From positions 1 to 64,000 of the forward strand of contig DYLP01000004.1 of NCBI GenBank assembly GCA_020722005.1: DNA of 64,000 bases, read 5' to 3'. Shown one piece after another: positions 1 to 10,918 of this stretch; within the stretch, counting starts at the first letter, position 1; each line of letters starts with the position of its first letter. A program made the position numbers and the translations under genes. The notes below the pieces were generated by a model. It had not been told where the DNA came from. It saw only the letters and a program-made list of their open reading frames with translations, and ran no database searches. The stretch comes from Melioribacter roseus. Lineage in GTDB: Bacteria > Bacteroidota > Ignavibacteria > Ignavibacteriales > Melioribacteraceae.

Positions 1-53
1 TTAGCTGGCCTTTTGTACCTCAAAATGATTTTCCCTAATGACAATTCTGGGAT

Positions 54-87
54 AAAAAAAGGCAGCACCTCTAAAAGAGAAGCTGCC
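54..87 (-). terminator. hppA: Rho-independent terminator of hppA
   Basis: The arms GGCAGC (61-66) and GCTGCC (82-87) pair, and the inner CTCT/AGAG extends the stem. On the minus strand the hairpin is followed by a run of seven T (plus-strand A run 54-60). It lies just past the hppA stop at 115. Confidence 0.85.
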
Positions 88-114
88 TTTGTATTTAATG
101 TCTCTTCATAGATT

Positions 115-2304
115 TTAGAGAATATGGAAGGCAACTGTTAGTCCCGCCATAACGATAGCAACCATACTCATTAATTTAATAAGAATGTTAAGACTGGGAC
201 CAGAAGTATCTTTAAAAGGATCTCCGACCGTATCGCCGATAACAGCGGCTTTGTGAGCATCAGAACCTTTACCGCCAAGGTGTCCTTCCTCAATATATTT
301 TTTGGCGTTATCCCATGCACCGCCGGAATTTGCCATGAAGATGGCCAGAACGAATCCAGTACCGAGACCTCCTACCAATAATCCCATAACGCCGGCGATA
401 CCGAAAACAATACCAGTTAAAATTGGTGCAAGGATGGCCAACAATGAAGGCAAAACCATTTCGCGTTGAGCGCCTTTAGTCGAAATAGCAACACAACTTG
501 CATAATCGGGTTCGGCTTTTCCTTCGAGAATACCTTTGATTTCTCTGAATTGACGACGTACCTCGTCTACCATTTTACCGGCTGCTCTACCGACTGCATT
601 CATTGTAAGACCGCAGAACATGAATGCCATCATCGAACCAATAAATACGCCTATCAAAACATTAGGATTCATCAGGTTGACATTATAGTAATCCATAAAA
701 TCCATGATTGATGCTTTTTGCGTTTCAATCGTGGTACCGCCTATTTGTATTAAAGTTTGACCGGCTCTTATTAAGGCAATTTTCACTTCTTCAACATAAG
801 AGGCTAATAAAGCAAGAGCTGTCAGGGCTGCCGAACCAATAGCAAATCCTTTGCCTGTAGCGGCAGTTGTATTTCCAAGAGCATCAAGAGCGTCGGTTCT
901 TTTACGAACTTCTGGACCAAGTCCGCTCATTTCCGCATTACCGCCAGCATTATCCGCAATTGGTCCGTATGCATCTGTTGCAAGCGTAATTCCAAGCGTC
1001 GAAAGCATTCCAACTGCGGCAATACCAATACCGTAAAGTCCCATGTTTATATTTGTAAAATCAAATCCGGTAGCAAACAAGAATGCCAGTATAATTCCGA
1101 TTGCAACCGCCAATACTGGAATTGCGGTCGACAACATACCTACGCTCAAACCAGAGATTATAACGGTAGCTGGTCCTGTGTGGGAAGAATATGCAATTTT
1201 TTGTGTAGGTTTATAAGAATGGGAAGTATAATATTCAGTTGCTTTACCAATGACAATACCTGTAACAAGACCCGTTACTATCGAACCCCAAATACCCCAG
1301 GCATTATCGAGACCCAGCAATTGAACAATTACGAGTGAGAATATTACGATAAGAACCGAGCTGAAATTTATACCTCGTGATAATGAATTCAGCAAATCTT
1401 TTTGTGAAGCATCTTCTTTCGTTCTAACGATGAAGATACCTACGATTGAAAGAATAATACCGACAGCAGCTACAAGCATTGGTGCCAGAACGGCTTTCAT
1501 CTGAAGTTCAGGAGTATCTACGAATGCAGCTGCTCCAAGTGCTGCAGTTGCCAATATTGAACCACAATAAGATTCATAAAGGTCGGCGCCCATTCCCGCT
1601 ACGTCTCCGACATTATCGCCTACATTATCAGCAATTGTTGCGGGATTACGAGGATCGTCTTCCGGAATCCCCGCTTCAACTTTACCAACCAGGTCGGCGC
1701 CTACATCTGCAGCTTTTGTAAAAATACCGCCGCCCACTCTTGCAAAGAGTGCCTGTGTAGAAGCACCCATACCAAAAGTCAGCATTGTTGTTGTAACTAC
1801 AACTAAATTATGTGCATCCGTAGCAGCTGGATAAACAGTATTAAGAATCAGAAACCAGATGGAAATGTCGAGTAATCCAAGTCCAACAACAACAAGTCCC
1901 ATTACCGCACCGCTTCGGAATGCAATGCGAAGCCCTTTATTTAATGATTCCTTTGCAGCATTAGCTGTACGTGCGGATGCATAGGTTGCGGTTTTCATTC
2001 CGAAAAATCCAGATAAACCGGAGAAGAAACCGCCTGTTAGAAATGCAAAAGGAACCCATGGATTCTGTACATTGAAAACATAGGCGAGAATTAGAAAGAT
2101 TACCATAATTACAAGAAAAAACATACCAACAACTTTATATTGTTGTCTGAGGTATGCCATAGCTCCCTGACGTACATATGAAGCTATGCTTTTCATTTTG
2201 TCGGTGCCTTCGCTTTCTTTCATCATTTGTGAGAAGAAAAACCAGGCAAATCCGAGAGCTAGAAGAGAGGATACAGGAACAAGCCAAAATATACTACTTA
2301 CCAT
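115..2304 (-). CDS. hppA: Membrane-bound ion-pumping pyrophosphatase (K+-dependent type)
   Basis: 729 residues, the normal size for bacterial HppA, with many hydrophobic helices across the whole length. It hydrolyses cytoplasmic pyrophosphate and uses the energy to pump H+ and/or Na+ across the inner membrane. The pyrophosphate-binding acidic motifs are visible ([20 protein letters not shown], then [12 protein letters not shown]), and a second acidic cluster lies near the C-terminus ([15 protein letters not shown]). In the potassium-site segment the sequence is [10 protein letters not shown]. Alanine and glycine, rather than lysine and threonine, occupy the two selectivity positions, which in this family marks the K+-dependent group; many of those pump Na+. 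The ATG at 2304 has GGAG about 7 bases upstream. It stands alone, diverges from the gene at 2518, and has its own terminator. The ion pumped cannot be decided from this alone. Confidence 0.97.
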   Translation of the reverse strand: MVSSIFWLVPVSSLLALGFAWFFFSQMMKESEGTDKMKSIASYVRQGAMAYLRQQYKVVGMFFLVIMVIFLILAYVFNVQNPWVPFAFLTGGFFSGLSGFFGMKTATYASARTANAAKESLNKGLRIAFRSGAVMGLVVVGLGLLDISIWFLILNTVYPAATDAHNLVVVTTTMLTFGMGASTQALFARVGGGIFTKAADVGADLVGKVEAGIPEDDPRNPATIADNVGDNVGDVAGMGADLYESYCGSILATAALGAAAFVDTPELQMKAVLAPMLVAAVGIILSIVGIFIVRTKEDASQKDLLNSLSRGINFSSVLIVIFSLVIVQLLGLDNAWGIWGSIVTGLVTGIVIGKATEYYTSHSYKPTQKIAYSSHTGPATVIISGLSVGMLSTAIPVLAVAIGIILAFLFATGFDFTNINMGLYGIGIAAVGMLSTLGITLATDAYGPIADNAGGNAEMSGLGPEVRKRTDALDALGNTTAATGKGFAIGSAALTALALLASYVEEVKIALIRAGQTLIQIGGTTIETQKASIMDFMDYYNVNLMNPNVLIGVFIGSMMAFMFCGLTMNAVGRAAGKMVDEVRRQFREIKGILEGKAEPDYASCVAISTKGAQREMVLPSLLAILAPILTGIVFGIAGVMGLLVGGLGTGFVLAIFMANSGGAWDNAKKYIEEGHLGGKGSDAHKAAVIGDTVGDPFKDTSGPSLNILIKLMSMVAIVMAGLTVAFHIL

Positions 2305-2517
2305 ATTAACTCCAACTATTGTTGTTTGATTATGTTAATTCTTAAATCTCCCCATCTTACTTTGAACCTATTTATATATTTTGGTGTTTTTTACCATTTA
2401 GTAAATAACATATTATACAAAATTATAAAAAAATTGAGATAAATTTAACTTCTTTTTTAATTCGTATCATTTTTTTAGTTTGCAACTCGATATTTATTAA
2501 ATTTTTTAGGAGTTAAA

Positions 2518-2805
2518 ATGAATTATCTGGATGAGTTGAAAAAGTCAAAAATTATTTTTCTCAATTTTATGAAAGGCAAATATCCGATTGAAGAAAAATC
2601 GAATTTATTCCTTAGAGATTTTCAATATGCCATTAGAGCATACTTCGAATCGAAAGGCAAAAAATTATCTTATACCGAGTCGGAAAAATTAGCATACGAT
2701 TTTGCGAATTATCTTGTCAGTGAAAATATTTTTAAAAAAATCTCTCATAACACCTGGTTTTTGAATTTTTTACCTTCGGATAATGTTACAAATATAGCAG
2801 CATAA
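2518..2805 (+). CDS. Small hypothetical protein, 95 aa
   Basis: I do not recognise a family. The protein is soluble-looking, rich in Lys, Phe, Tyr and Asn, with no signal peptide, membrane helix, cysteine pair or metal motif. The ATG follows a good ribosome site (AGGAG, about 6 bases upstream). It is the first gene of a probable three-gene operon with an A-type Fe-S carrier 19 bases downstream and then superoxide dismutase. The 213-base divergent gap to hppA must hold its promoter. The context suggests a link with iron-sulphur or oxidative-stress physiology, but this is only guilt by association. Confidence 0.75.
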   Translation: MNYLDELKKSKIIFLNFMKGKYPIEEKSNLFLRDFQYAIRAYFESKGKKLSYTESEKLAYDFANYLVSENIFKKISHNTWFLNFLPSDNVTNIAA

Positions 2806-2824
2806 ATAAGAAAGGATTTTTCAA

Positions 2825-3178
2825 ATGACATCAGAAATTTATATTAAATCGGAAATAGAGATAACCGAAAAAGCTGTCAATGAAGTTAACAGAATAAAAA
2901 AAGAAAATAATATTCCTGATACACACGGATTACGTGTAGGAGTTAAAGGAGGCGGCTGTTCTGGACTAACTTACCAACTTGGATTCGATGCCGAGCCGAA
3001 AGATGGCGATACGGTGATTGAAAAAGGGGAACTGAAATTATATGTCAATGGAAAAAGTCTTTTTTATCTGAGCGGTACGGTACTCGACTTCAGCGACGGG
3101 CTGAACGGCAGAGGGTTCGTATTCAACAATCCGAACGCAAAAAAGACATGCGGTTGCGGAGAATCATTTGGAGTTTAA
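2825..3178 (+). CDS. A-type iron-sulphur cluster carrier (IscA/ErpA/HesB family)
   Basis: 117 residues, typical of HesB/IscA/ErpA proteins. These bind and hand over Fe-S clusters in the cytoplasm through three conserved cysteines. Those are visible as GGGCSG in the middle and TCGCG at the C-terminus. The N-terminal part ([12 protein letters not shown]) matches the usual first helix. The ATG follows AAGAAAGGA. Its stop codon (3176-3178) lies one base before the ATG of the dismutase gene, so the two are translated as neighbours in one operon. Sequence alone does not tell IscA, ErpA and SufA apart, and no other isc or suf gene is in the window, so no symbol is given. Confidence 0.93.
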   Translation: MTSEIYIKSEIEITEKAVNEVNRIKKENNIPDTHGLRVGVKGGGCSGLTYQLGFDAEPKDGDTVIEKGELKLYVNGKSLFYLSGTVLDFSDGLNGRGFVFNNPNAKKTCGCGESFGV

Positions 3179-3179
3179 G

Positions 3180-3905
3180 ATGGAACGACGAAATTTTTTA
3201 AAGAAAGCAGGACTTTTTTCTCTAGCTCCGATAATAATTAAATCGGAAGTTATCATAAATAAATTTAATTCAATCAATATGAGGAGTAACACAAAAATGA
3301 GTAAATTCGAATTACCTGCATTGCCTTATGCATTTAATGCACTTGAACCATACATAGATGCACTCACAATGGAAATTCATCATGGTAAGCACCATGGTGG
3401 ATATGTCAATAATCTTAACAAAGCAGTCGAAGGAACCGAATACGAAGGAAAAACCCTTGAAGAACTTTTCAAGAATGTGTCCCAAATTCCTGCTGCTATC
3501 CGTAATAACGGAGGTGGACATTATACTCACACACTCTTCTGGCAAATTATGGGTCCCGACAAAGGCGGCGAACCAACTGGAGCTCTTGCCGATGCAATCA
3601 ACGGAACTTTCGGTTCGTTCGATAAATTCAAAGAAATTTTCAATAATGCAGCTGCAACCCGCTTCGGTTCAGGTTGGGCATGGCTTGTTTTGAGCAATGG
3701 TAAACTCGTCGTTACATCGACCCCAAATCAGGACAACCCATTAATGGACGTAGCTGAAGTTAAAGGCTTTCCCATTATGGGACTGGATGTTTGGGAACAC
3801 GCATATTATCTGAAATATCAAAACCGCCGACCTGAATATATTACAAATTGGTGGAATGTCGTTAACTGGGATGAAATAGCTAAGAGATTCGATTCGGTTA
3901 AATGA
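3180..3905 (+). CDS. sodA: Superoxide dismutase (Mn or cambialistic), with Tat-like N-terminus
   Basis: Fe/Mn-family dismutase that converts superoxide to peroxide. The metal ligands are visible: the first His in [11 protein letters not shown], the second in GHYTHTLFW, and Asp and His in DVWEHAYY. The NQD motif near residue 185 carries the active-site Gln on the Mn-type side, so Mn or cambialistic use is likely. I chose the ATG at 3180 (GGAG at 3170-3173, six bases upstream) over the in-frame TTG at 3168. From 3180 the protein begins [14 protein letters not shown], a twin-arginine-like leader followed by a hydrophobic stretch, which would send it outside the cytoplasm. A second in-frame ATG at 3297, with its own GAGGAG, begins exactly at the usual cytoplasmic start ([16 protein letters not shown]). 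One gene may therefore make two forms. The gene ends at a bidirectional terminator. Confidence 0.95.
   Translation: MERRNFLKKAGLFSLAPIIIKSEVIINKFNSINMRSNTKMSKFELPALPYAFNALEPYIDALTMEIHHGKHHGGYVNNLNKAVEGTEYEGKTLEELFKNVSQIPAAIRNNGGGHYTHTLFWQIMGPDKGGEPTGALADAINGTFGSFDKFKEIFNNAAATRFGSGWAWLVLSNGKLVVTSTPNQDNPLMDVAEVKGFPIMGLDVWEHAYYLKYQNRRPEYITNWWNVVNWDEIAKRFDSVK
3281..3299 (+). promoter_or_regulatory. sodA: Internal ribosome-binding site and second start of sodA
   Basis: GAGGAG at 3281-3286 lies 10 bases before an in-frame ATG at 3297-3299. That ATG begins the conserved catalytic domain and leaves off the Tat-like leader. The purine-rich site is at least as good as the one before the upstream ATG at 3180. 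Confidence 0.6.
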
Positions 3906-3919
3906 AAAACAGTAATGAT

Positions 3920-3955
3920 TAAAAAAGGTCATCTCATAAACAGAGATGACTTTTT

Positions 3956-3957
<2 letters not shown>
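3920..3957. terminator. Bidirectional terminator between sodA and atpC
   Basis: Perfect 8-bp stem GTCATCTC (3928-3935) / GAGATGAC (3943-3950) with a 7-base loop. An A run lies to the left (3921-3926) and a T run to the right (3951-3957). It can stop transcription from both convergent units. The atpC stop codon (3956-3958) overlaps the T run. Confidence 0.88.
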
Positions 3958-5769
<1,812 letters not shown>

Positions 5770-6019
5770 TTATCTACCTATTTTGAAAAATTTTGATGTT
5801 AAAATTAGCAAGAATCCGTCTAAATTCCAAAAAAGAAAGATATATTAGAAAGCTTTATTCTTAATTTTTATAAAGAAAATCAAAGATTATTATTTGTAAC
5901 AAAACAACAAAGTGTTGCTTTTTGAATTTTACGATGTTCTAGATAAATATTTGTAATGATGTTTTGAGTTGAATTTATAAATCGATATGGTTGTAAGGAA
6001 TTTTATTTTTATAACTTAG

Positions 6020-6105
6020 TACCGAAGGCCGGAGTCGAACCGGCACGGGGTTTGAGCCCCACTGGATTTTGAGTCCAGCGCGTCTACCAATTCCGCCACT
6101 TCGGC
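6020..6105 (-). tRNA. tRNA-Leu (anticodon CAA)
   Basis: Read on the minus strand, the 86-base sequence folds as a class II tRNA. The acceptor arms are GCCGAAG and CTTCGGT and the discriminator is A. The D-loop region contains GGTAGACGC, the anticodon stem is CTGGA/TCCAG with loop CTCAAAA, there is a long variable arm, and the T arm contains GGTTCGACTCC. The anticodon CAA reads UUG. The CCA end is not encoded. Confidence 0.96.
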
Positions 6106-6165
6106 ACTTTTATTTGAAATGGCTTTGCAAAATTAATCGTTACACTAATCAGTATCAAGTCAATT

Positions 6166-6894
6166 TTACATTTTATCAAATAATCGATCTATATATTCTT
6201 TAATCAATATGTTCCACCCTTCCCAGCCGTTTGGTACCTCTCTCCTTATATCAAGCAGATGCTCGATATTTTTTGTCCGAAGTATCGAGGCGATCTCTAA
6301 GTTTTCACGCAGTGATAGATCGCTTTCGATTACACCGAAGGTGAAATTTATCTTTTCAATTGGGTCGAGATATTTTCTATCAGATAAATTCGGCAAATAA
6401 TCAAACGGATTATTAAAATAACAGTCTTCATCATAATAGCCCATAATAAACTGCTTGATATCGTAAAAACCGTTAATAGAAATCATAACTGAAACCAGTT
6501 CAGGATGTTTAAGCGATAAATTGAGCGCATGATAGCCTCCGAAGTCAACTCCTCCTACTATCACTCTCTTTTTTCCTGTATCATACTTCGTAAATTCTAT
6601 TACATCTTTGATTATAGTATTTTCATACAAAATGTGTCGTTTAACTCTTTCTGAAGGATGAATTGAAAAATTATACCAGCTTTCTTCGTCAATCGTATCA
6701 GGACAATAGACTTTTATATATCTACTTTCGATTAAACTTTCTAAAGCAGTAATCATACCGTTGTCTTTACAATCGTAAAAGCGCCCTTTCTTATGAGGGA
6801 ATAGAATTACCGGTTCTCCGAACTCGCCGAAAACCAGCATTTCCAAATCTCTTTTTAGAAATTGCGAATACCATTTATGATATGTTTCTTCCAT
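6166..6894 (-). CDS. Alpha/beta-hydrolase, esterase-like, with Asp at the nucleophile position
   Basis: 242 residues. It resembles the cytoplasmic esterase family in which a 'G-x-S-x-G-G/A-Y-H-A' nucleophile elbow is followed by a helix. The elbow is clear at residues 113-125 (VGGVDFGGYHALN), but residue 117 is Asp where the family has Ser. The codon is GAC at 6544-6546, so at least two base changes separate it from any Ser codon. The later region (NPFDYLPNLSD, then ENLEIASILRTKNI) fits the lid and the approach to the catalytic His. There is no signal peptide. The SPOR-protein gene diverges from it. It may be inactive, or may use an Asp nucleophile as haloalkane dehalogenases and epoxide hydrolases do. 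The substrate is unknown. Confidence 0.8.
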   Translation of the reverse strand: MEETYHKWYSQFLKRDLEMLVFGEFGEPVILFPHKKGRFYDCKDNGMITALESLIESRYIKVYCPDTIDEESWYNFSIHPSERVKRHILYENTIIKDVIEFTKYDTGKKRVIVGGVDFGGYHALNLSLKHPELVSVMISINGFYDIKQFIMGYYDEDCYFNNPFDYLPNLSDRKYLDPIEKINFTFGVIESDLSLRENLEIASILRTKNIEHLLDIRREVPNGWEGWNILIKEYIDRLFDKM

Positions 6895-6942
6895 CAGAAA
6901 TCCTTAAATTACAATCCAAATATAATCGATAATGTTATTTTA

Positions 6943-7731
6943 ATGAAAATAGAGTTAATAATTATCTTTCTACTTGCATCAAGTTTATCCTACAGTCAGG
7001 TGTTGGAAAGCAAGTGGGTAAACATTGCCGATACCGATACACATAAAATTTACGTTGATACAACATCATTAAAAAATGTATCGAACAATATTACAGTTAT
7101 TTATATGGAGTATTTCCCAGTATCGTACAAAATAAATGGAGTAGACGTAATTTATCTAAAAACTCAAACGCTTTTCGATGTCGCTGCCGGGAGAGGCACT
7201 ATTATTGGAAGGCTCTATTACGATAAACAGATGAAGTTGATTACAGATAATAACTTAAGAAGTCTTTTGCCTTCGGAGATAATTTCTATTGTAATCGACT
7301 CCAACAAAGTAATGAAAAAAGTATATGAATATTGCCTTGATCGGCTAGGAGTTACACCAGCTAAAGTAAAAGAAAAAGCAGCACGCCTTTTTACTGGAGA
7401 AAAAGTACTACCACCTATTGAACCATTTGAGTCCGACACTCAAGAAGTTCTTGAAGAAAAACCGAAGGAAGTGCTCAGTTCTATCAAAGAGAATAAAATT
7501 TCTAAATTTATTTACGAAGCCGATGGCAAATATGTAATACAGGTATCAGCATGGCGTAGCAAAACGAAAGCAGAATCAGTTGCCAGTAATCTTAATAGAA
7601 ATGGACACAATGCTTTTGTGCTAAAAGTTGATATCCCAGGAAAAGGCACATGGTATCGTGTAAGAATAGGAAATTTTGAATCCGTCCAGGCGGCGGAAGA
7701 TTATATCAGAAAAAATCCCGACATTTTTTAG
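6943..7731 (+). CDS. Exported SPOR-domain protein
   Basis: 262 residues from the ATG at 6943. Starting there gives a clean signal peptide (MKIELIIIFLLASSLSYSQ); the longer reading from 6862 would overlap the neighbouring gene and bury the signal. The middle (residues about 20-165) is a mature domain I cannot name, with many beta-strand-like stretches (KWVNIADTDTHKIYVDTTSL). The last 70 residues form a SPOR domain (YVIQVSAWRSKTKAESVASN onward, ending near GNFESVQAAEDYI). Such domains bind denuded peptidoglycan glycan strands, often at division sites. A periplasmic, wall-associated role is likely. The stop codon overlaps that of the convergent acyl-CoA synthetase gene. Confidence 0.85.
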   Translation: MKIELIIIFLLASSLSYSQVLESKWVNIADTDTHKIYVDTTSLKNVSNNITVIYMEYFPVSYKINGVDVIYLKTQTLFDVAAGRGTIIGRLYYDKQMKLITDNNLRSLLPSEIISIVIDSNKVMKKVYEYCLDRLGVTPAKVKEKAARLFTGEKVLPPIEPFESDTQEVLEEKPKEVLSSIKENKISKFIYEADGKYVIQVSAWRSKTKAESVASNLNRNGHNAFVLKVDIPGKGTWYRVRIGNFESVQAAEDYIRKNPDIF

Positions 7732-9443
7732 TTGTTATTTTTAAGCACAAGAAACCTTTTGATTTTTTGTGTAGTTGTCTTCTCGAATTCCTGTTCCCTA
7801 ATATGGAATCTTACGATTCTCTTGAAAGCAGGCAGGCTTTTATTTGCTTTTTCAACTTCTTCGGCAATTATTTTTTGAATTAAGTCGTTCGTGATTTCGT
7901 TCCCTTTTTTTTCGGAAAGTTCGATAAATGCTTCTGCATCCACAACTATCTGTGCCGCAATAACCTCATCTTGTTTTGCATCCTTATCGCCATAGACAAT
8001 CGATTCGAGTATAAACGGGCTACGATTGAGAACGTCTTCGATTTCTTCCGGATAAACATTCTTACCATTCTTCGATATAATAACGTTTTTCTTTCTACCG
8101 TTGATGTGTAAAAATCCGTCTTCGTTAATAAATCCGATATCGCCTGTTTTGAACCATCCGTCTAAAAACGCTTCTGAAGTAGCTTTTTCGTTTTTATAAT
8201 AACCTATCATTACATTCGGACCTTTTGCCCAGATTTCTCCGCAGCCATTCTCATCTGGTTCGTTAATCATCAACTCAACGTGTGGAAGGGGTAATCCCGC
8301 TGCGTCGTCTTTGAAATTATCCAATCGATTCAAAGCCAATATTGGAGATGTTTCGGTGAGACCGTACCCCTGGATAAAATTGAAACCGAATTCACGCAAT
8401 CCTTTTGCAACCATAGGGTCGGGTGCGGCTCCTCCGGCTATAAATATTCTAATTGCTCCCCCAAATTTTTCGTGGAGTTCTGAAAATATCATTTTTTTGA
8501 ATTTACTCAGTCCAACAAATGAAAATAGATTTGACAATTTTAAAAGGGGAGGTACAACCAAAGATTTCAATTTGTCTTCTTTAATTCCCTTGATAATTCT
8601 TTTAAACATTTTATCGTATAAAAGTGGAACGCCCAATAAAATTGTAGCCTTTACTTTTTGAAGGTCGTCCACAACTGTCTTAAGCGATCTTGCATAATGG
8701 ACCGATGCTCCAGCGTAGAGAGGGCACAACATTCCACAAGTGCATTCATATGTATGATGCATCGGTAAGACGGATAAGAATCTGTCTTCATCTGTAATCA
8801 AAATCATGCTAACCATATCTATTAGATTAGAAGCAAGATTTTTCTGGGAGAGCATAACTCCTTTTGCTCGACCTAACGAACCAGATGTAAAGATAATTTC
8901 AGCCAATGCATTCGGGTCAATTTTGGGCAGCTCACTTTCTTTTATCGGCTCTGCATTATTTATCAATTCCGGCATCGACAAAAAATCCTCGTCTTCTTTT
9001 GTTTCGTCCATACATATAAAATATTTTAACTTTTTAAGAACATTTTTCCCTTCGGCAATTACACCCGAATAGTTACCCGAAAATATAACGGCTTCGGAAT
9101 CGGATTCATGAAGGATATTAAATATTTCATTTTCGGTCAGATTTCTGTCGATCGGCACGACAACATGATTAAACGACATGCAAGTTAGATAACTGAGCGC
9201 CCACTGAACTCTGTTTTCTCCGATAATTGCCACGTGTGTTCTCTCTTTAATGCCCAGTTTTTTCATAGCTGCGCCAAATTTTAATATTTGCCGTTTCAAG
9301 TCGGCAAACGTCAGTCTCGAAATCGGTGTATTATTGAGATCTTCCAATGCAAGTTTATCGGAATAAACGTTTCCGGAACGGAATATCATATCCTGAATTG
9401 ATTCGATTTGGGGCACATCGTACAATTTCAGTTCTTTTTTCAT
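7728..9443 (-). CDS. Long-chain fatty-acid/acyl-CoA synthetase-like AMP-binding enzyme
   Basis: 571 residues, ANL superfamily. It would activate a carboxylate with ATP to an acyl-adenylate and pass it to CoA. The P-loop is AEIIFTSGSLGRAKGVMLSQ, a slightly altered version of TSG-[ST]-TG-x-PKG. The downstream motifs are standard: QGYGLTETSP, KTGDIGFINEDGFLHINGR, and KNGKNVYPEEIE in the hinge and C-terminal domain. No membrane anchor is evident. It overlaps pepD by four bases (ATGA), so the two are co-transcribed. The size and the HHTYECTCG segment fit the FadD15-like group of Bacteroidota and Ignavibacteriota. The chain-length preference cannot be read from the sequence. Confidence 0.9.
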   Translation of the reverse strand: MKKELKLYDVPQIESIQDMIFRSGNVYSDKLALEDLNNTPISRLTFADLKRQILKFGAAMKKLGIKERTHVAIIGENRVQWALSYLTCMSFNHVVVPIDRNLTENEIFNILHESDSEAVIFSGNYSGVIAEGKNVLKKLKYFICMDETKEDEDFLSMPELINNAEPIKESELPKIDPNALAEIIFTSGSLGRAKGVMLSQKNLASNLIDMVSMILITDEDRFLSVLPMHHTYECTCGMLCPLYAGASVHYARSLKTVVDDLQKVKATILLGVPLLYDKMFKRIIKGIKEDKLKSLVVPPLLKLSNLFSFVGLSKFKKMIFSELHEKFGGAIRIFIAGGAAPDPMVAKGLREFGFNFIQGYGLTETSPILALNRLDNFKDDAAGLPLPHVELMINEPDENGCGEIWAKGPNVMIGYYKNEKATSEAFLDGWFKTGDIGFINEDGFLHINGRKKNVIISKNGKNVYPEEIEDVLNRSPFILESIVYGDKDAKQDEVIAAQIVVDAEAFIELSEKKGNEITNDLIQKIIAEEVEKANKSLPAFKRIVRFHIREQEFEKTTTQKIKRFLVLKNNN

Positions 9444-10909
9444 TGCTCTCCTCTGTTTGCAATTTCAGTTATGATCTGTTTTACCAGACCGTAAAATTTT
9501 GGTACGTCACTTATTTTGAGCATTTCGTCGGGTGAATGAGCACCTGTAATTGTTGGACCTAAGGAAATCATGTCGAGTCCCGGATATTTTTCGCCGATAA
9601 TGCCGCATTCCAGTCCGGCATGCACCACCTTAATTTCCGGTTTCCCATTGAAGTTTTTCTCATATACTTCGGATGCAATTTTAAGTAATTCTGAATCGAA
9701 ATCAGGCTGCCATGCAGGGTATCCATCCACAACATCAACCCTTGCTCCTGCAAGTTCAAAAATAGATTTTACGGTTCTGCCAATTTTCTTTTTAGCCGAT
9801 TCAACGGAGCTTCTTTGACTTGTTCCTATTTTTAATTTATTTCCATCGATAACAACTGTAGCCAGATTTGTGGATGTTTCGACTAAGCCCTTAATTTTTT
9901 CACTCATCTCAACAACACCGTGAGGCAGAGAAATCATCGTATTGATTACTTTGTTCGCAAATTCATTCGTAAATACAGTAACGAATTTTTCATTTGAATT
10001 TTCTAGTTTAATCACAAGGTCGGAAGCATTTACACCAATTTCATTTTTTACTTCCGCTAAGTACTGTAAAATGATTTTATTTACATCATTTAAATTATCT
10101 TTCTTAATCAGAATATTTGCTTCTGTTTCCCTCGGAATTGCGTTTCTTTTCGACCCTCCGCTGAGAGAGACAATTTTAACATTGTAATTCTGCAATAATA
10201 TATCGAGCAAAAAGCCGAGAATTTTTATGGCATTGCCTCTCCGTTCGGAAATTTCCATCCCGGAATGTCCGCCTTTCAAACCTCCCACATAAAGACTATA
10301 AGTCTCATAATCTCCATGAATCGATTCCGTTTGAATATCAAATATTCCAACAGTATCCATACCGCCTGCGCATCCTATATAAAAGATACCTTCTTCTTCC
10401 GTATCAAGATTTAACATATATTTCCCGCGGAGCATATTTGGGGCGAGCTTATTTGCTCCCGTAAGCCCCGTTTCTTCGTCCACTGTAAATAGAAGTTCTA
10501 TCGGTCCGTGTTGAAAATTTTCGTCTGAAATTGCAAGAGCTGCAGCCATACCGATACCGTTATCCGCACCCAATGTAGTTCCCCTGGCTTTGACCCAATC
10601 TCCTTCGATTTCGAGTTTAAGCGGGTCTTTGAAAAAGTCGTGTTCTGTCCCTTTATTCTTTTCACATACCATATCTACGTGACTTTGCAATATAACGGTG
10701 CGTACATTTTCATTGCCTTTGGTGGCAGGTATTTTTATAACTATGTTTTTAACTTCGTCTTCAAAGTATTCAAGATTTTTCGATTTGGCAAATTCTTTCA
10801 AATAATTTAGAATTTTTTCTTCGTGTTTTGATGGTCTCGGAATTTGTGTGATTTCGTAAAAATATGTCCATACATTTTTCGGTTCGAGGTTAGATAGATT
10901 TGTAATCAT
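9440..10909 (-). CDS. pepD: Cytosol non-specific dipeptidase (aminoacyl-histidine dipeptidase)
   Basis: 489 residues, matching PepD of the M20 metallopeptidase family, which splits dipeptides such as Xaa-His in the cytoplasm. The N-terminus ('W.YFYEITQIPRPSKHEEK') is typical. The first zinc ligands lie in LQSHVDMVCEK, the bridging Asp in TTLGADNGIGMA, and the catalytic Glu-Glu in FTVDEETGLTGA. The C-terminal catalytic part (VVHAGLECGIIGEKYPGLDM and GAHSPDE) supplies the remaining ligands. The ATG is 9 bases after the ychF stop region, and the 3' end overlaps the acyl-CoA synthetase start, so ychF, pepD and the synthetase form one transcription unit. Confidence 0.96.
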   Translation of the reverse strand: MITNLSNLEPKNVWTYFYEITQIPRPSKHEEKILNYLKEFAKSKNLEYFEDEVKNIVIKIPATKGNENVRTVILQSHVDMVCEKNKGTEHDFFKDPLKLEIEGDWVKARGTTLGADNGIGMAAALAISDENFQHGPIELLFTVDEETGLTGANKLAPNMLRGKYMLNLDTEEEGIFYIGCAGGMDTVGIFDIQTESIHGDYETYSLYVGGLKGGHSGMEISERRGNAIKILGFLLDILLQNYNVKIVSLSGGSKRNAIPRETEANILIKKDNLNDVNKIILQYLAEVKNEIGVNASDLVIKLENSNEKFVTVFTNEFANKVINTMISLPHGVVEMSEKIKGLVETSTNLATVVIDGNKLKIGTSQRSSVESAKKKIGRTVKSIFELAGARVDVVDGYPAWQPDFDSELLKIASEVYEKNFNGKPEIKVVHAGLECGIIGEKYPGLDMISLGPTITGAHSPDEMLKISDVPKFYGLVKQIITEIANRGEQ

Positions 10910-10918
10910 TTAATTTCC

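Noticed and set aside
3168..3179. TTG at 3168 as the sodA start
   Set aside because: It lies inside the preceding gene's last codons. The ATG at 3180 has a well-spaced GGAG and begins directly with the twin-arginine-like leader.
3312..3545. Opposite-strand open frames over sodA, atpD, hppA and many others
   Set aside because: They mirror strongly coding genes on the other strand, lack ribosome sites and resemble no protein family.
6862..6942. Upstream start of the SPOR protein
   Set aside because: It overlaps the divergent esterase-like gene and would bury a normal signal peptide 27 residues inside.
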